From Jacaranda mimosifolia (Eukaryota > Streptophyta > Magnoliopsida > Lamiales > Bignoniaceae), in NCBI GenBank assembly GCA_018894105.1, contig CM032124.1:5999501-6063500 (forward strand): DNA of 64,000 nucleotides, in the 5' to 3' direction. The notes beneath the pieces were generated by a model. That model was given only the letters and a program-made list of their open reading frames with translations, made no database searches and was not told the DNA's origin. How positions within the stretch are numbered: the first letter of the stretch is position 1; each line of letters starts with the position of its first letter. Below, in pieces: positions 25,527 through 37,816 of the stretch. The position numbers were made by a program, and so were the translations under genes.

Positions 25527-27404
25527 ATGAATAAAGCGAAGAGAATACTGACCCATTGCGGACTCGCTAACAGGCTCTGCCCGCCTCGGCCCTCAAGAAC
25601 TTACTCTATTTACAAACAGGTGACTCATTTGTCTAATTTCTCCACTTTTCTTTTGGCGAAAATCCATGCTTCAAACAATTTCTACGGTCATAATCAAAGA
25701 CTCTTCTTTTCGTCAAAACCAGAATTATTGCTGGAGATCTTTTCATCCAATGATTGGCCTAAAAAATTGGATAAAGAGCTAGAATATTCAAATCTAGCGC
25801 TAACCCATGAAACTGTTATGTATGTAGTGAAGAAACTGAGCAAAGACCCAAAAAAGGCTTCGGGGTTCTTGAAATGGGCTGTTGAGAAAAATGGGTTCGA
25901 GCCCAGTTCTTCTATTTATAGCTTGATGTTACGAATTTATGCGAATAAGGATTTCCTGAAAGACTTTTGGGTGACAATCAAGGAAATGAAAGAGAAGGGG
26001 TATTATGTTGATGAGGAAACGTACAAAACTCTTTTTGCGTTGTTTCGCAGTTTAAAGATGGAAAATGAGGCCACTGCTTTGAGGCATTTCTATCAGAGGT
26101 TAATTAAAGAAAATGCTATGGAGGATAGTGTGAAAGAAGTAGTTGAGGTGATTAAAAGTGCTGAATGGGGAGAACAGGTTGAGAGCAAATTGGGGAAGAT
26201 GAAAATGGTGGTTTCAGATAATTTTGTGTTGAGAGTGTTGAAAGAGCTTAGAGGAAAAGGGCAGCTTTTAAAAGCTTACAGATTTTTCAAGTTGGTTGAC
26301 AGGAGTCTGGTTTTCAAGCACAATAGTGTTACTTATAATGGCATTTTGAGGGTTCTGTGTTGGGAAGAATCGATTGGTGAGTTCTGGAGTGTGCTGGAGG
26401 AGATGATGAGTGCAGGCTTTGAGTTGGATATTGATACGTATATAAAGGTTTCAAGGCAGCTTCAGAAGAGTAAAATGTTGGGAGATGCTGTGAAACTGTA
26501 TGAGCATATGATGGATAGTTCATATAAGCCCTCAGTTGAAGATTGCAATTTGCTTTTACGGACCCTTGCTACGTACAATACTCCAGATCTTGATTTGGTG
26601 TATAAGGTTGTGAACAAATTCGAGGCAGCTGGGAATTCCATTTCAAAGGCTATATATGATGGAATCCATAGGTCTCTGACTAGTCTGGGAAAGTTTGATG
26701 AAGCTGAGAAAATTGTGGAAACTATGAGGAATGCAGGATATGAACCTGATAATATCACTTACAGCCAATTGGTATTTGGACTTAGTAAAGCAAGGAGATT
26801 TGATGAAGCAGCTAAGGTCCTAGATATGATGGAAGAAGAAGGTTGTATTCCTGATATTAAGACATGGACAATTTTGATAAAAGGGCATTGTGCAGCTAAT
26901 GAGATCGATAAGGCATTAATATGTTTTGCAAAGATGATGGAGAAGAGCTTTGATGCTGATGCTGACATCTTGGATGTTTTAGTAAATGGGTTCCTGAGTC
27001 AGTCGAGAACAGTAGGTGCATATAAATTGCTGCTTGAGTTGGTGCAAAAGGTTCGGCTGAGGCCTTGGCAATCAACTTATAAGAATCTGATTCAAAAGCT
27101 TCTAGGAGAGAGGAAACTCGAAGAAGCTATGGAACTTCTTCGCCTGATGAAGAAACACAACTACCCACCTTTTCCAGAACCCTTTGTTCAGTATATATCT
27201 AAATTTGGGTCAGTGGAGGATGCTTGGGAGTTCTTGATGGCCTTGAGTGTGAAAGAATATCCAACCGTTTCAGCTTACCAGCATGTTTTTAAATCCTTCT
27301 TTGATGAAGGTAGACATTCTGAGGCTAAAGATCTGCTCTTTAAGTGCCCACATCATATTCGTAAACATCCAGCGGTTAGCTGTCTTTTTGGTTCTGCTAC
27401 ATAG
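25527..27404 (+). CDS. BIR6: Mitochondrial P-type PPR protein, BIR6-like
   Basis: An intronless ORF of 625 codons. The first 60 or so residues are Arg/Ser-rich with few acidic residues, as in a mitochondrial presequence, and contain RLFFSSKPE. From about residue 90 there are degenerate and then clear 35-residue P-type PPR motifs, for example GYEPDNITYSQLVFGLSKAR and GCIPDIKTWTILIKGHC. There is no E or DYW domain. Blocks such as SLTSLGKFDEAE and the C-terminus CPHHIRKHPAVSCLFGSA match my memory of Arabidopsis BIR6 (At3g48250), reported to be needed for splicing of nad7 intron 1 in complex I biogenesis; length is also close. Recognition from memory, not alignment. The first in-frame ATG is used. 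Confidence 0.88.
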   Translation: MNKAKRILTHCGLANRLCPPRPSRTYSIYKQVTHLSNFSTFLLAKIHASNNFYGHNQRLFFSSKPELLLEIFSSNDWPKKLDKELEYSNLALTHETVMYVVKKLSKDPKKASGFLKWAVEKNGFEPSSSIYSLMLRIYANKDFLKDFWVTIKEMKEKGYYVDEETYKTLFALFRSLKMENEATALRHFYQRLIKENAMEDSVKEVVEVIKSAEWGEQVESKLGKMKMVVSDNFVLRVLKELRGKGQLLKAYRFFKLVDRSLVFKHNSVTYNGILRVLCWEESIGEFWSVLEEMMSAGFELDIDTYIKVSRQLQKSKMLGDAVKLYEHMMDSSYKPSVEDCNLLLRTLATYNTPDLDLVYKVVNKFEAAGNSISKAIYDGIHRSLTSLGKFDEAEKIVETMRNAGYEPDNITYSQLVFGLSKARRFDEAAKVLDMMEEEGCIPDIKTWTILIKGHCAANEIDKALICFAKMMEKSFDADADILDVLVNGFLSQSRTVGAYKLLLELVQKVRLRPWQSTYKNLIQKLLGERKLEEAMELLRLMKKHNYPPFPEPFVQYISKFGSVEDAWEFLMALSVKEYPTVSAYQHVFKSFFDEGRHSEAKDLLFKCPHHIRKHPAVSCLFGSAT

Positions 27405-27965
27405 TGGCTGGATGTACTATGTCTCACTCAAGACAGAAAACGTTCTTGCTAGAATACAGAGCATTGGGTTACTGGACCGGAGTCTGCTGGGAGGATTAAT
27501 CTTTACCACAAATATAAGAAAGTTTAAGCAGTAAACCACAAAGACAAAGAGAGAAATTTAAGAAACAAAGTGTTCGATTCAGCCAAGAGATTAGTGACAA
27601 TTAGCCACAGTATGATTCTGCCCTAGATAAGTTCAGATTCTTGTTATTTTCAGTCTCAAAATGTAAGCAGAATCAGCACTAGGTCCATTAGGTGCTCATA
27701 TTCTCTATGTAAACCCTTTTCAGGTTTATGTTAACATCTCTTGAGAGACTCTGGTAATGCATAAGTTCTTTGCTGATGAGCTTGGTCAGTTGTACATGAA
27801 TCCCCCTCCCCCTCTCTCTACCTATTAATATGTTTGTGGTTTTATATTTCAGCCATATCACAATCTCCTTTGTTGTCTATGTTCTTGCGTCCTAGTACAA
27901 TCTTGTTCCACAGGATCAAAATGGCCTCTTATTAATGGAATTCTTTGTGGGTTCTGTGAGAAGTA
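27405..27965. other. 3' flank of the BIR6-like gene
   Basis: Probable 3' UTR and spacer. No coding or repeat signal was recognised. Confidence 0.4.
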
Positions 27966-28118
27966 TCAGCCGCAAGATAATAAGGGCTTCCAAATATATA
28001 GTAAGCTAAACTCTTGGAGGACTTCTCTGAGAAGGTTCTTCAAGCGTTCATGTTCAGCAGAAGATATGATGACCATAGCAGGCCCTGAGAAATGTATCAT
28101 CACATCTGGTGTTGTTTC
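27966..28118 (-). CDS. Unassigned coding-like terminal exon (51 codons)
   Basis: On the minus strand a good 3' splice site (TTTTCTAATGTAG at about 28119-28131) is followed by an open 50-residue reading, ETTPDVMIHFSGPAMVIISS then AEHERLKNLLREVLQEF, to a TGA at 27968-27966. The composition is protein-like, with a beta-like segment then an amphipathic helix. An upstream stretch at about 28477-28415 (KSLYPFIHWIDRGGAQLQ) ends in a CAG|GT donor whose phase would match, but an in-frame TGA lies about 20 nt before it. It may be the tail of a small gene, a fossil gene, or chance in the PCH2 3' flank. I do not recognise the family. Confidence 0.35.
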   Translation of the reverse strand, partial: ETTPDVMIHFSGPAMVIISSAEHERLKNLLREVLQEFSLLYIWKPLLSCG

Positions 28119-28856
28119 CTACATTAGAAAACATCCTAGAAAACAATACCAAACAAAGCCTAGAGGAAAGTGAATAAAAGGAAAATTTAATGAAAAGAAT
28201 CCACATTACATTTTCTTTTTTAAATGTCTAGTTAAATGTCATGAACCAAAGAATTGAAATATGTGGAAAAGGTATTTTTATACAATCATTATCTTCACAT
28301 TTTCATTTAAAACCAAAGTAAAATGTCTTGTGTTTTTCTTAGTGGAATCCAACAAAGCACATTTCAGTGGGGAAAGCATATATATTTTACAAAAACTTGA
28401 AAACCTGAAGCTGCGCTCCCCCTCTATCTATCCAATGGATGAAAGGGTAAAGGCTTTTGGTGTCTTCCAGTTCCAGTCAAGCACTGGAAACTGGAGGGAA
28501 CGTTTTCCTGTCAAGTACTTTAACGTCTAGACCACAAAGATACCACAAAGAAACAATTTTATCATAATATGGAGAATATGGAGCCAATTTACATATTTCA
28601 GTCACATCAAAGTTGAGATCACATTGAGGCTTTGAGCTAATTCTCTTTCTACTGTGCAGCCAATCGCACAATACTACATTTCTAACACTTACACTACACA
28701 GATGCCTTGCTCTGGGACGGCTGGATCGGGCTGGCCTTCGCAGATCGAAATGTTCTCAATGGCCTTCCAATTTAATTTGTGGGACCGAAATACCACAGAG
28801 ATGAATTGCAGGCTTAGCACTGAAGTGGGATCATACAGTTGAAAGAGTATCATAGT

Positions 28857-31800
28857 TCAGTCAGGTATCTCAGAACATTCTCTTTTAGCTGTTTCGATCA
28901 TTTTATGCAAGAATTTGCCTGCTTCACAACCAAAAGGATTTGCAAGGGCTGCATGTGCCAAAAATGGAAGCTTTCTGAGTGATCTCCCACTTAATCCCTG
29001 AAGATGAAGAGAGCAGAATTCAGCAAATAGTCGGGCCTATGATTTGTGCTTGGAAGTTGCTATACTGAAAAGGGAGCTTAAAAAGCATCTAAACTCACCT
29101 AATTTCAGTCAAAAGATCCATCATATATACATGCTGTAAATGGAATAGATTCACAGACCTCCAGAAGCTGAAAGAAAAGTATCGAAGTTACCTCACATGC
29201 TTCTGCAGCTGCAAGCAATTGTTTGCAAAGATTTAACAGGGCTGCTGCCTCAGGGACTGCATTTGTATTCAGTTGCTCTTTCAGACTAGTAAAACTTGGA
29301 AGAATGAGTTGATCACCATCCTACATGAATTCGAGGTTAATCGACGCAAACATAGCATAACCGTCAATTCCACTCTCAGCAGCTTGGCAGTTACCAGAGG
29401 AATACATTCTCTATTCATAATATTTTAGGGTATTGCACTTTTGGTAGAGGCATTGCAGCAATTACCTGAAACTCAGAATTTGATAGTATTCCAGTCCTTA
29501 AAAGCTCTAGCAAACAAGATCTTAGAATTTCATAACGCGCTTGGAGAGTTGGAGGACCCACATATGCCTTTATATCAGCTCGATCGACAAATGCTATATC
29601 TGCAACCAAATGATATTAGAGATTATATCAGAACTAATTCACATTATGCTTGTTTGATAAGAGTTACAGGAGGAAGGAGCGCAAAAGAGATGCTATACAA
29701 CTCCCAAAGGAAACCCAAGTGAATATATTGATTAGGGAAAAGAAAAGACTCAAAAGAAATGCCAAAAGCAGACTTCCATCCATCAAATCAAAAACAGGAG
29801 AAATTTATCTCCCAAGAGTTTACACCAATTCTTAAATTAAGTCTCAACAGTTTACTCCAACTCTTACCCCAGCTTCCCCAGTTAAACTGTAAGCTCCCCA
29901 GTAACTGCCAAATCTCATTATGTCAATCCTTCATGATACTTCAGTGTTTCCGATAAAATGGAGACCAGTGCATTCATCCTAACGTTATATGGAGTTATCA
30001 TTTAAAATTAACGATCACATCATAAATTTCTTACTTCTTAAGATCAAACTAATAGGCTACACATGCTTAAATTACATTCTACTGGGAATTTTCTTGACCA
30101 ACAGGCAGCCACATATAAATCTCGCCAGATTTTTGCAGGCTGTCATGTGTCTTATCCAGGACATCTGGTCAACTGATCCCATGGTAGACTTTATCTTGTG
30201 TTCTTTTCTTTCCTAAGTCTTTAAATGGACCGTGGCCATTCAAAACAATATGGTCAGCAATAACCAGAATTTCGAACACTGAATGCAAATCCTCCAGGTC
30301 TGAGGAGAATGATGTTATCAGCTCAACGGCTCAACCATTCAAGTCATTATTTTACACATGGACTGTGACAACTAAAATCCATTAGATACAAGGCATTAGA
30401 AGGTATTTTGATGAGTACAAATGATTTTGACAGTAACCCAGTGTAATCAAAGTGGGCAAGTCAACATTCAACAATATGTTCCTATTTGGTTTCAGAAACT
30501 TAGGGAGTATTTAGTTATGTTTCCCCAAAATAAAATTATTTTGGGAAAACAAAACCAAACATAAACTTATTTTCTCTCCAAAACAATAAAATGGATTTTC
30601 CCAAATTACCCTCTCTTATCCTTTAACTTCCCCATTTTTCAATATATACATACATATGTATCATATATATCTTTTTATTATTCTTACAATAAAAAAATTA
30701 CTCAATTTCATTTTTACCCCAAAAACCCAACAAAAAAACATTGATTTGACTGCTATAATAAAAAATCTTTCTCCCCAAAGCATAAACAAACATACCAATA
30801 CTATCCAAAATAAATTTCTAACAATTCCCCAAAACATAAAAAAAAATACATCACATTCCCCACCACAAGTTTCACATTCCCAACCCACTCTCAAAATTCA
30901 TTCCCCAAAAACAGACGTCATAAGCAAACATAAAACATAACCAAACATTACCTTAGCTACCGCAGAAAAGGAAAACATCAATTCGTTTCAGAACTATGAC
31001 AGATAATGAAGAGTTTTCCAGTAAGTCACATACAATAGCTTGCCAAACAGCATATGAAGAGTAGTCAAACTACAACAAAAAAAGATATTCATAACTTACC
31101 AATAGCAGCAGTTATATTTGATGTAGTTAGAATTATTACATTAGGTGAGGACTTCAACTTGTCCATCTGGGTCAGAAGGGCATTGACAACCTGGAAGATC
31201 AAATTTGAGTTTCCTCAGGGTAGATGCATGTTACTCAATAACTCATTCTTTTTTCCTATCTTAAAGCAAGAAAAATACCCTTATAGAATCTGAAGGCTCA
31301 GACCCAGATAAAGCAGCCTTCCTGGCAGCAGCGAGGCTTTCAACTTCATCTACATAATTTGTTCAGCAAAGCATTATGTATTGATAAAATCAAATTAAAC
31401 CAGGCAAATTGACAGTATATGTCATCAAAATTCTCACCAATCAAGACAAACACCAGATTGCTTTCTTCCTCTACCATTTCTTGGATTTTAGAGAAAAGCT
31501 TTGCGACCTGCAACCACAATTGTTTAGTGCAAAAGGAGTGTTGCTCAAAACTTAGAAGATTTGCATCAGCAGTAGCATACAACTAGTAGTGAGAAACACA
31601 GATGAATTAGTAGTAATCCTCGAAAATGTTATCAGATATAATTGAACTTGCGATCACAAAACTCAATCAAAATTGTTACCTTCAACAACATAGTAAGAGA
31701 TACTTTTCCAGCGTATATGATTGACTTGGATAATTAAAGTATATGTAAAAACTAATTTTGAATTATATGTATACAAATAATAAATTGTTCGTTTGATTCT

Positions 31801-34800
31801 TCTCTTCAAAAACAATTATTGGAATTTGAAATTTTGAATGTGGAATTGATGATGTGATCTCCTCCAATGTTGATGTGGCCTTCAATATTGTTAACTTTTT
31901 GGCTAAATACAATAATCACAAATTAAACGATATCATTTTACATGCCTTGCGATCAAACATCAAAGTCGCTTTGATATTCGCCTCGGAACCTCTTCAATCT
32001 GATTAACTTAATTTGAAAGAGTTTTGGATTGCTAGAATGTAAAATTGTGTTGATTTCTTGGAACTCATCACTATATATATTTATAGGATAGCGGCTCCTC
32101 CCATGATTATCTGATAAAGTTTACAATTAGGCTTCAGTAATTTGATTAGCTTTCTATTTACTTCATACAAGATATGATTTGATTAACCAAAATATAGGCA
32201 TTCACTTTCTTAATATCCAAGACATAAATTGAATTGGCTTGAACACTTCAACCTCATACCTGCAATATTTGATTTGCCCATCATGTATATATTTTATTTA
32301 ACCTTGAAATTCAGTTTGGAAGATTCCAATTATAAGATTTAAGTATAAATTGACGAATAAAATATATTGCACATGTTAGTGCATAATTCCAACAAGTTTT
32401 CCATATCTACAGTAATACCTATCTAAAACGGCATGTGAAAGTAAATATTAATTGAAAAATAAATGAAGAGCAGATGGGACTCACCAGCTTGCCACTTTCA
32501 GAAAACCATTTACTGAACAAGGAGTGCGCATTAACCTCAATCAACTGACATTGTGGGTATCTGATTTGGGAACAATAATAGCCAAATGGAAAGAACGTCA
32601 AGCAAATTATGATCAAATAAATATGGGGAGCCACAGCAATATTTACTGTCATAACCTTGAGCTAAAGCGTATCGAAAGTTTTTGAGCCAATGCTTTGCAT
32701 AGAGATGTCTTGCCTGTGCCTGGAGGTCCATGGAGAAGAACAATGCTGCAAACTCATTCATAAATGGATTAGCAAGTAATTGGAATCTTGAAACTTACTG
32801 AACCAACATGAGCAATATTTAATGGAGTAAACTCATTTCATAAATGGATCATGTGTGTTAACACTTGGTACACTATAATTGGTTAAGTAATTTTTAATGT
32901 TTAATAAAACTGATGCTTTAATCCTACCAATAATTAGCAAGCTTATGTCAATAATATGACTAGTGATCAGTATTCTAGAAAAATGTCAATGCTTGAAGAA
33001 GTCCCCTTTGATTAAGAAGATAAGTTTTTGAGAAACTACAAATTTACTATGGGTATTCCCAAAATTTATTAAGGCAAAGTTGCTCAAAGTGCATCCTATC
33101 TTTTATGACTTTATTTAGGCAAGATTACATATATCCCCAGCCATTATAATGGTACAAGGGCATATAGTGCATCAAAAATTGATGGAGACCATGTAAACAA
33201 CTAAAGATGCATAGCATTATAAAAAGGGCATAGATGAAAATTTTGAAAAGAAAAGAACGAACTCATGCTAAAGCTTTTAGTAATATTCTATTTGGTTCCT
33301 ACCATTTCCCACCCACCGATGCCTGAGTCCTAGGCAGCAATAATGTTATCTTGGGTGGGATAATTTTCTCCTTCAGATTAAACCATGGAAGAAATACGAC
33401 TGTTGGTAGCGTTGCTGATACAATAGGTTTTACTCTTTCGGTTTAAAAAACAAAAGAAAAAAAAAAGGAAAGAAAGAAAGAAAATGCTAAAAGAGCAAAC
33501 TAAGTCGGCCCTTGAGAAATATCATAGTGGCAAATTTTCTTAATTACCACTTCTTTTCATTTATGCATTTCAATGTACATAGAACAGTGTGTAGGAACCA
33601 GAACAGAAAGATCTGATTTGACAAAGCAAAGTACTGAACACATTCAAATATGTGACTCAGCATTCTGTACTACAAATCATGCCCAATGATAAATCACAAA
33701 TTAAGAAACTACAAGTTGAAAAGATGAATCCTTTAATGGACAGTACGGACTTCTAATTCCCACAGCAAGGCAGAAAAGAGATGGTTTTCTTGCACCTTGT
33801 ATCCCACGTAGTCTAAAATGGATGAACTATGAAGAGATCGTATTTTTCTGGATTCAGCAAAACTTACTCACCGGTTCCATGACACAAGGAAAGGATTGAC
33901 ACCCTTCTCCGTGAAAAGCAAAGCACTTGCTGCATATCGCAGTAACCTCTGTTTGAGACCAGAATCATAAATTAAGCTGCAGAAAAGAATAAACCCATGC
34001 CTTTAAGTTTCTATTCTCATCAATGCTAAAACTGGATATTGTTAAACGAACCTTTCCCACATGCCATCAAATTCCTTTGCAGGAAGAATCCATTCATTGA
34101 AGCTGGCAAGTTGACCATCATTGCTTAATTCTTCACATGGCCCTTCTTCACTGAGCTGAAATTGCAAAAAATTAGATGCAAATATTATTGATTCATCAAC
34201 TTTCATCATATCAATTGCTAAACATTAAGATTCTTAAAAGCATTACTAAAGGAAATTCATCTCTTCATTTATTAGTTTGCTTCCGCATGATTTCTTTTCT
34301 TACTCCACCAAAAGAATAATCGATCAAACACAATAAAGATTTAAAATTACAGATTAGCAAGCTTAATAACACCTGTTAACAAATATACAGGGGACAAATA
34401 AATATAAGGAGAAAAGAATAAGCACAGTGAGTGGCAACACTAACCTGGAAAACATGCACAACAGGTTTGACTTGCCAGAATAAAAGAATATCATGTTTTT
34501 CCAGCCACACATCTACCAATCAACAAAAGAGTTATACAGTATATTGGAACTAAACTGTATAAAAGGACTAAAAATTTTACACTATTCAGATGAAAAGAAC
34601 AAGATAAATATAACAGAAGTGTTTATTTCATTTTAAGGTCTCTTTCTAAACCAACTTTAAACTCAGAAACATAGACTACCTGAATCACATATACATATTC
34701 GTTCTACGTTGTTCACAAGAAATGAATCATCCAATGGAACTGGGATTGGACCATCAGCATAGCTCATGCTTCGCTTTTCGAGCATTCTACATAGGAATCA

Positions 34801-35303
34801 CAAATGCATTACATAATCTTTAGTCAGCAAAATAACCGAATGTCAAAACCAGAAGGAAAGATAAAAATTTGTCTCTTAACACACCAAGAGACGCAAAGAG
34901 TACATTTGCATTATCAAAATTTTACCTTTCCACCGCTGAGCGGACATCATCAGCCCGTGCTGTGCTAGATGATTTCAATAAAACTTCAACTGTGACAACA
35001 GTTTGAGACCAAAATTAAACAAAGTTCACATTGCTTAAGTAATCGAATTATTAAAAAGAAAAAAAAAATCTCCAATTATACAAACAAATAAGAAAATTTA
35101 ACATCTTTTGCTCACAAAGGCACGCATTTATGCATGATACCTGAAACAAGGACTTTATCTTCGTTGGGTAGAGGAGGCGGCGGAGGGGGAGCAGATTGCA
35201 TAGCTGGTAGCTCAAAAACGACAGCGTCTTGCTTCTGTACATTGTAATCGATGGGATTAGGCAGGGAAATGTCCATTGGCGCACTCATTTCGGTTGCAGA
35301 CAT
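28857..35303 (-). CDS. PCH2: Pachytene checkpoint protein 2 homolog (PCH2/TRIP13 AAA+ ATPase)
   Basis: Fourteen exons join in frame: 35303-35141, 34989-34926, 34786-34680, 34512-34445, 34155-34052, 33976-33872, 32745-32656, 32560-32485, 31507-31438, 31349-31279, 31190-31100, 29599-29466, 29320-29192 and 28997-28857 (1413 nt, 470 residues, close to Arabidopsis PCH2). AAA+ motifs are intact: Walker A GPPGTGKT (210-217), Walker B VFVLIDE with D283/E284, sensor-1 ILTTSN (326-331), the VDRAD arginine element (341-345) and GLSGRSLRK (425-433) as the sensor-2 region. With COMET/p31, PCH2 remodels HORMA proteins such as ASY1, controlling chromosome-axis structure and crossovers in meiosis. The start could instead be the second in-frame Met at 35288. 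Intron 11 carries a MITE. Confidence 0.94.
30503..30952. mobile_element. MITE in PCH2 intron 11 (TTA target duplication)
   Basis: A 450-bp AT-rich element has inverted ends GGGAGTATTTAGTTATG and (reverse complement of the right end) GGTAATGTTTGGTTATG. It is flanked by TTA at 30500-30502 and 30953-30955, as in PIF/Harbinger MITEs. It contributes nearly a third of the intron between exons 11 and 12. Confidence 0.65.
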
Positions 35304-35345
35304 CACTGAGAACCAGTGATTTCGATCATATAAAATTCGATGGCC

Positions 35346-35354
35346 AAACCCTAG
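35346..35354. promoter_or_regulatory. Telo-box (AAACCCTAG) near the PCH2 start
   Basis: AAACCCTAG on the plus strand lies about 45 bp upstream of the PCH2 start codon. Telo-boxes often sit in plant 5' leaders; function is inferred. Confidence 0.3.
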
Positions 35355-35824
35355 GTGCAATAGGGATTTTTAGTTTGAAACTGAGCGCGGGAAGAAGATA
35401 ATACCGAGTCAAACTCAAGTAATCAACCAGGCCCATACATCGCTCTAAGACATGTTAAATTATTAATGACATCATTTTTCATTAGTATTATATTATTTCC
35501 AAATTAATGTTTAATCAAAACAATATTATGTTTACTTCAATTGAATAAATGACAGATTTTAATATCATAATGTCTTTGATTTATTAAGTAGTATAATTTA
35601 ACATGCACTCCCTAACATGACCAGAGGAAGGATTTCAAAAATAAGTATCAAATCCATCTTCAACTTGCACAAAATCCGATAATTACTCAGAAATTAGGAA
35701 CAAGGTAGAAGATATATCGAAAGGCATAAATGTAATTTAATTTAATATTTTAGAAACAATTTTGATTTTTTTTCTTAAGTCAGAGACAGCATGCTAGAAG
35801 GGTTGTTAGATAACATCCTCTCAA

Positions 35825-36020
35825 GGCTCGTTTACTTTTAGATATGGGATGTGGGATGATATGATAAAATGAGAGATGAAGAATGAGATTAGAATAATTT
35901 AATATCGGATGAAGTATATTTACTTTGTGGAATAAAAAGTAGGATGATGATAGATAATATTATTATTTGTTTACTTAGATGAATGATAAAATATGAATAA
36001 GAGCTATTTGACGTATATAC

Positions 36021-36081
<61 letters not shown>

Positions 36082-36382
36082 ATATTGTTGTTGTTATTAT
36101 TATCATTATTATTATTATTATTACTATTTTAAAGTTGTGACTAAAAATAAAAGTCAATTCGCGGCAAACAGAGGATTGAGGGGTAATTTAACTCCTCATC
36201 CCACAAATCCAGCTTTGTGGGATTTTTTCATCCCACCAAATTGGTGGGATTCCACATCCCATAAATAGTGATCAAATTACCGGGCCATGAGATATTCATC
36301 GGGCTTTCATCAAATAAAGTAAATAAAGGATGTGGGGGTATGTGGATTTTCATCCCCCCACCTCCAACAAAGTAAACAGCCC
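35825..36382. mobile_element. MITE-like element with internal (ATT)n expansion
   Basis: The ends are inverted: GGCTCGTTTACTTT on the left and, reverse-complemented, GGGCTGTTTACTTT on the right. CTCAA flanks both sides (35820-35824 and 36383-36387), a possible 5-bp target duplication, although placement of the ends is ambiguous by one base. The interior holds a long (ATT)n microsatellite and no coding sequence. Confidence 0.55.
36022..36126. repeat. (ATT)n microsatellite
   Basis: About 20 uninterrupted ATT units are followed by interrupted units (GTTGTTATTATTATC). It lies inside the MITE-like element above and is likely polymorphic. Confidence 0.9.
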
Positions 36383-36484
36383 CTCAACGTTGAAAAGTTA
36401 TCAATCAAAGTGTCTTTTTGTATTGGGCCAACCCACTAAGTAAGTTGATATCATTGAAAATAATAACGGACTTGGGCTAATTAA

Positions 36485-36855
36485 GAGGATGTTTGGGTGA
36501 GTTTATAAGTTTTTCAAAGTATCTTATAAAATTTTTAAAAGCTTATAAGTTGATAAAAAGTGTTTGGTAATTTTTTCAAAAAAAGAGCTTGTAAAATCCT
36601 AAAATAAGATGTTAAAAGTTTATAAGCTCTTTTAAAAAAAAGTAAGGAGACTCCAACTTATTTTTAAAATCTTAACAAGCTCCTTCATTTTTAACCATTT
36701 TAATTACAAAATTGCTATTATTAATATCTTATAAGCTCCAAAATCTTATTTTATCCAAACACTTCAACAACTTATTTTAAAATTAAGATCTAACATCTTA
36801 TAAGCTCCAAAAATATCTTATAAGATGTTTAAAATAAGCTTAGCCAAACACCCTC
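36485..36855. mobile_element. MITE, GRGTGTTTGG family, copy 1 (TAA target duplication)
   Basis: A 371-bp element with inverted termini GAGGATGTTTGG and CCAAACACCCTC is flanked by TAA at 36482-36484 and 36856-36858. Repeated CTTATAAG and ATCTTATAAG palindromes fill the interior. The same family occurs again at 39929-40281. Confidence 0.65.
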
Positions 36856-36890
36856 TAAATTGTAAATGTAGCCTAATCAAATATAGTAAA

Positions 36891-37808
36891 TAGGGTTGTC
36901 AATTGGTCGGATTCGCATCGAATCATGCTGGCTCCAAATTCAAATTTGAAAGTACTATGCCATATCCAAATTCGATTCAAAATTTATCGATCTGTAATTA
37001 ATATAACCATATTCGAATTCAAATAAAAGTCGGATATCCGTCAAATATTCGGAAAAAAAAATTCAAATTTGAATATTTCAAAAATCATCATATATTTATT
37101 ATTTTTCTAAAAATTTAGTAGAGTCCAAATTCAAAACAATCATCCTTAAAAAAAATACATAACAGATTAATGAATAAATTTTCAATTCTATTGATAGCTT
37201 AAAAGCAATAATAGAATTTAACTTAATCACATTCATTCACCAAATCATTACATTTTAGGTTCTATTGTTAATAATAGTATTTATTTGGCATTGTAAATAC
37301 ATAGTTATAATTGATTATTCAATAACTAACTATAAACTCAAAGTTTTATAAAAAATAAACTCATTTTGATCAAATCGAAATTTGCATTGCATTCTTGCCA
37401 TATTATTGCATTCGCCTCCTATTATTATTCTTTCCGCATTATTTTTATTATAAAAATAGATAAACAAATTATGTAATTATGATGTAAATAAGCTCAAAAT
37501 CTAATAATTTATATGAAAAGCACCTGATTTGATATATTGTGTAGGAGTTCATTGCTTCCTTCATCCAAATATCCACATTGACATTATTATAAGATCATGT
37601 GTATACATATGTATAACACTAAATATATTTGGATTCAGATTATTAATGAATCGAATCAAGCCATATCCATTTTCACTCCATTTAATTAGGATTATGAACT
37701 TTTTTTATAAGATCATATTTGTCGAATTTTTTATCAGTTAAAGATCCTAAATAATCGGATCGAATTCGAATCAAATTCGGATTAAAATCCACTCCATTAA
37801 CAACCCCA
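36891..37808. mobile_element. Non-autonomous hAT-like element with perfect 8-bp duplication
   Basis: A 918-bp AT-rich element starts TAGGGTTGTCAAT and ends ATTAACAACCCCA, which is an imperfect inverted repeat. A perfect 8-bp ATAGTAAA lies directly on both sides (36883-36890 and 37809-37816), as expected for hAT insertion. Interior GGATTCG/CGAATCC-type blocks are partly self-complementary. No transposase is present. Confidence 0.8.
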
Positions 37809-37816
37809 ATAGTAAA

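Noticed and set aside
30656..30940. ORF of 94 codons in PCH2 intron 11
   Set aside because: Falls within a MITE and has AT-rich low-complexity content.
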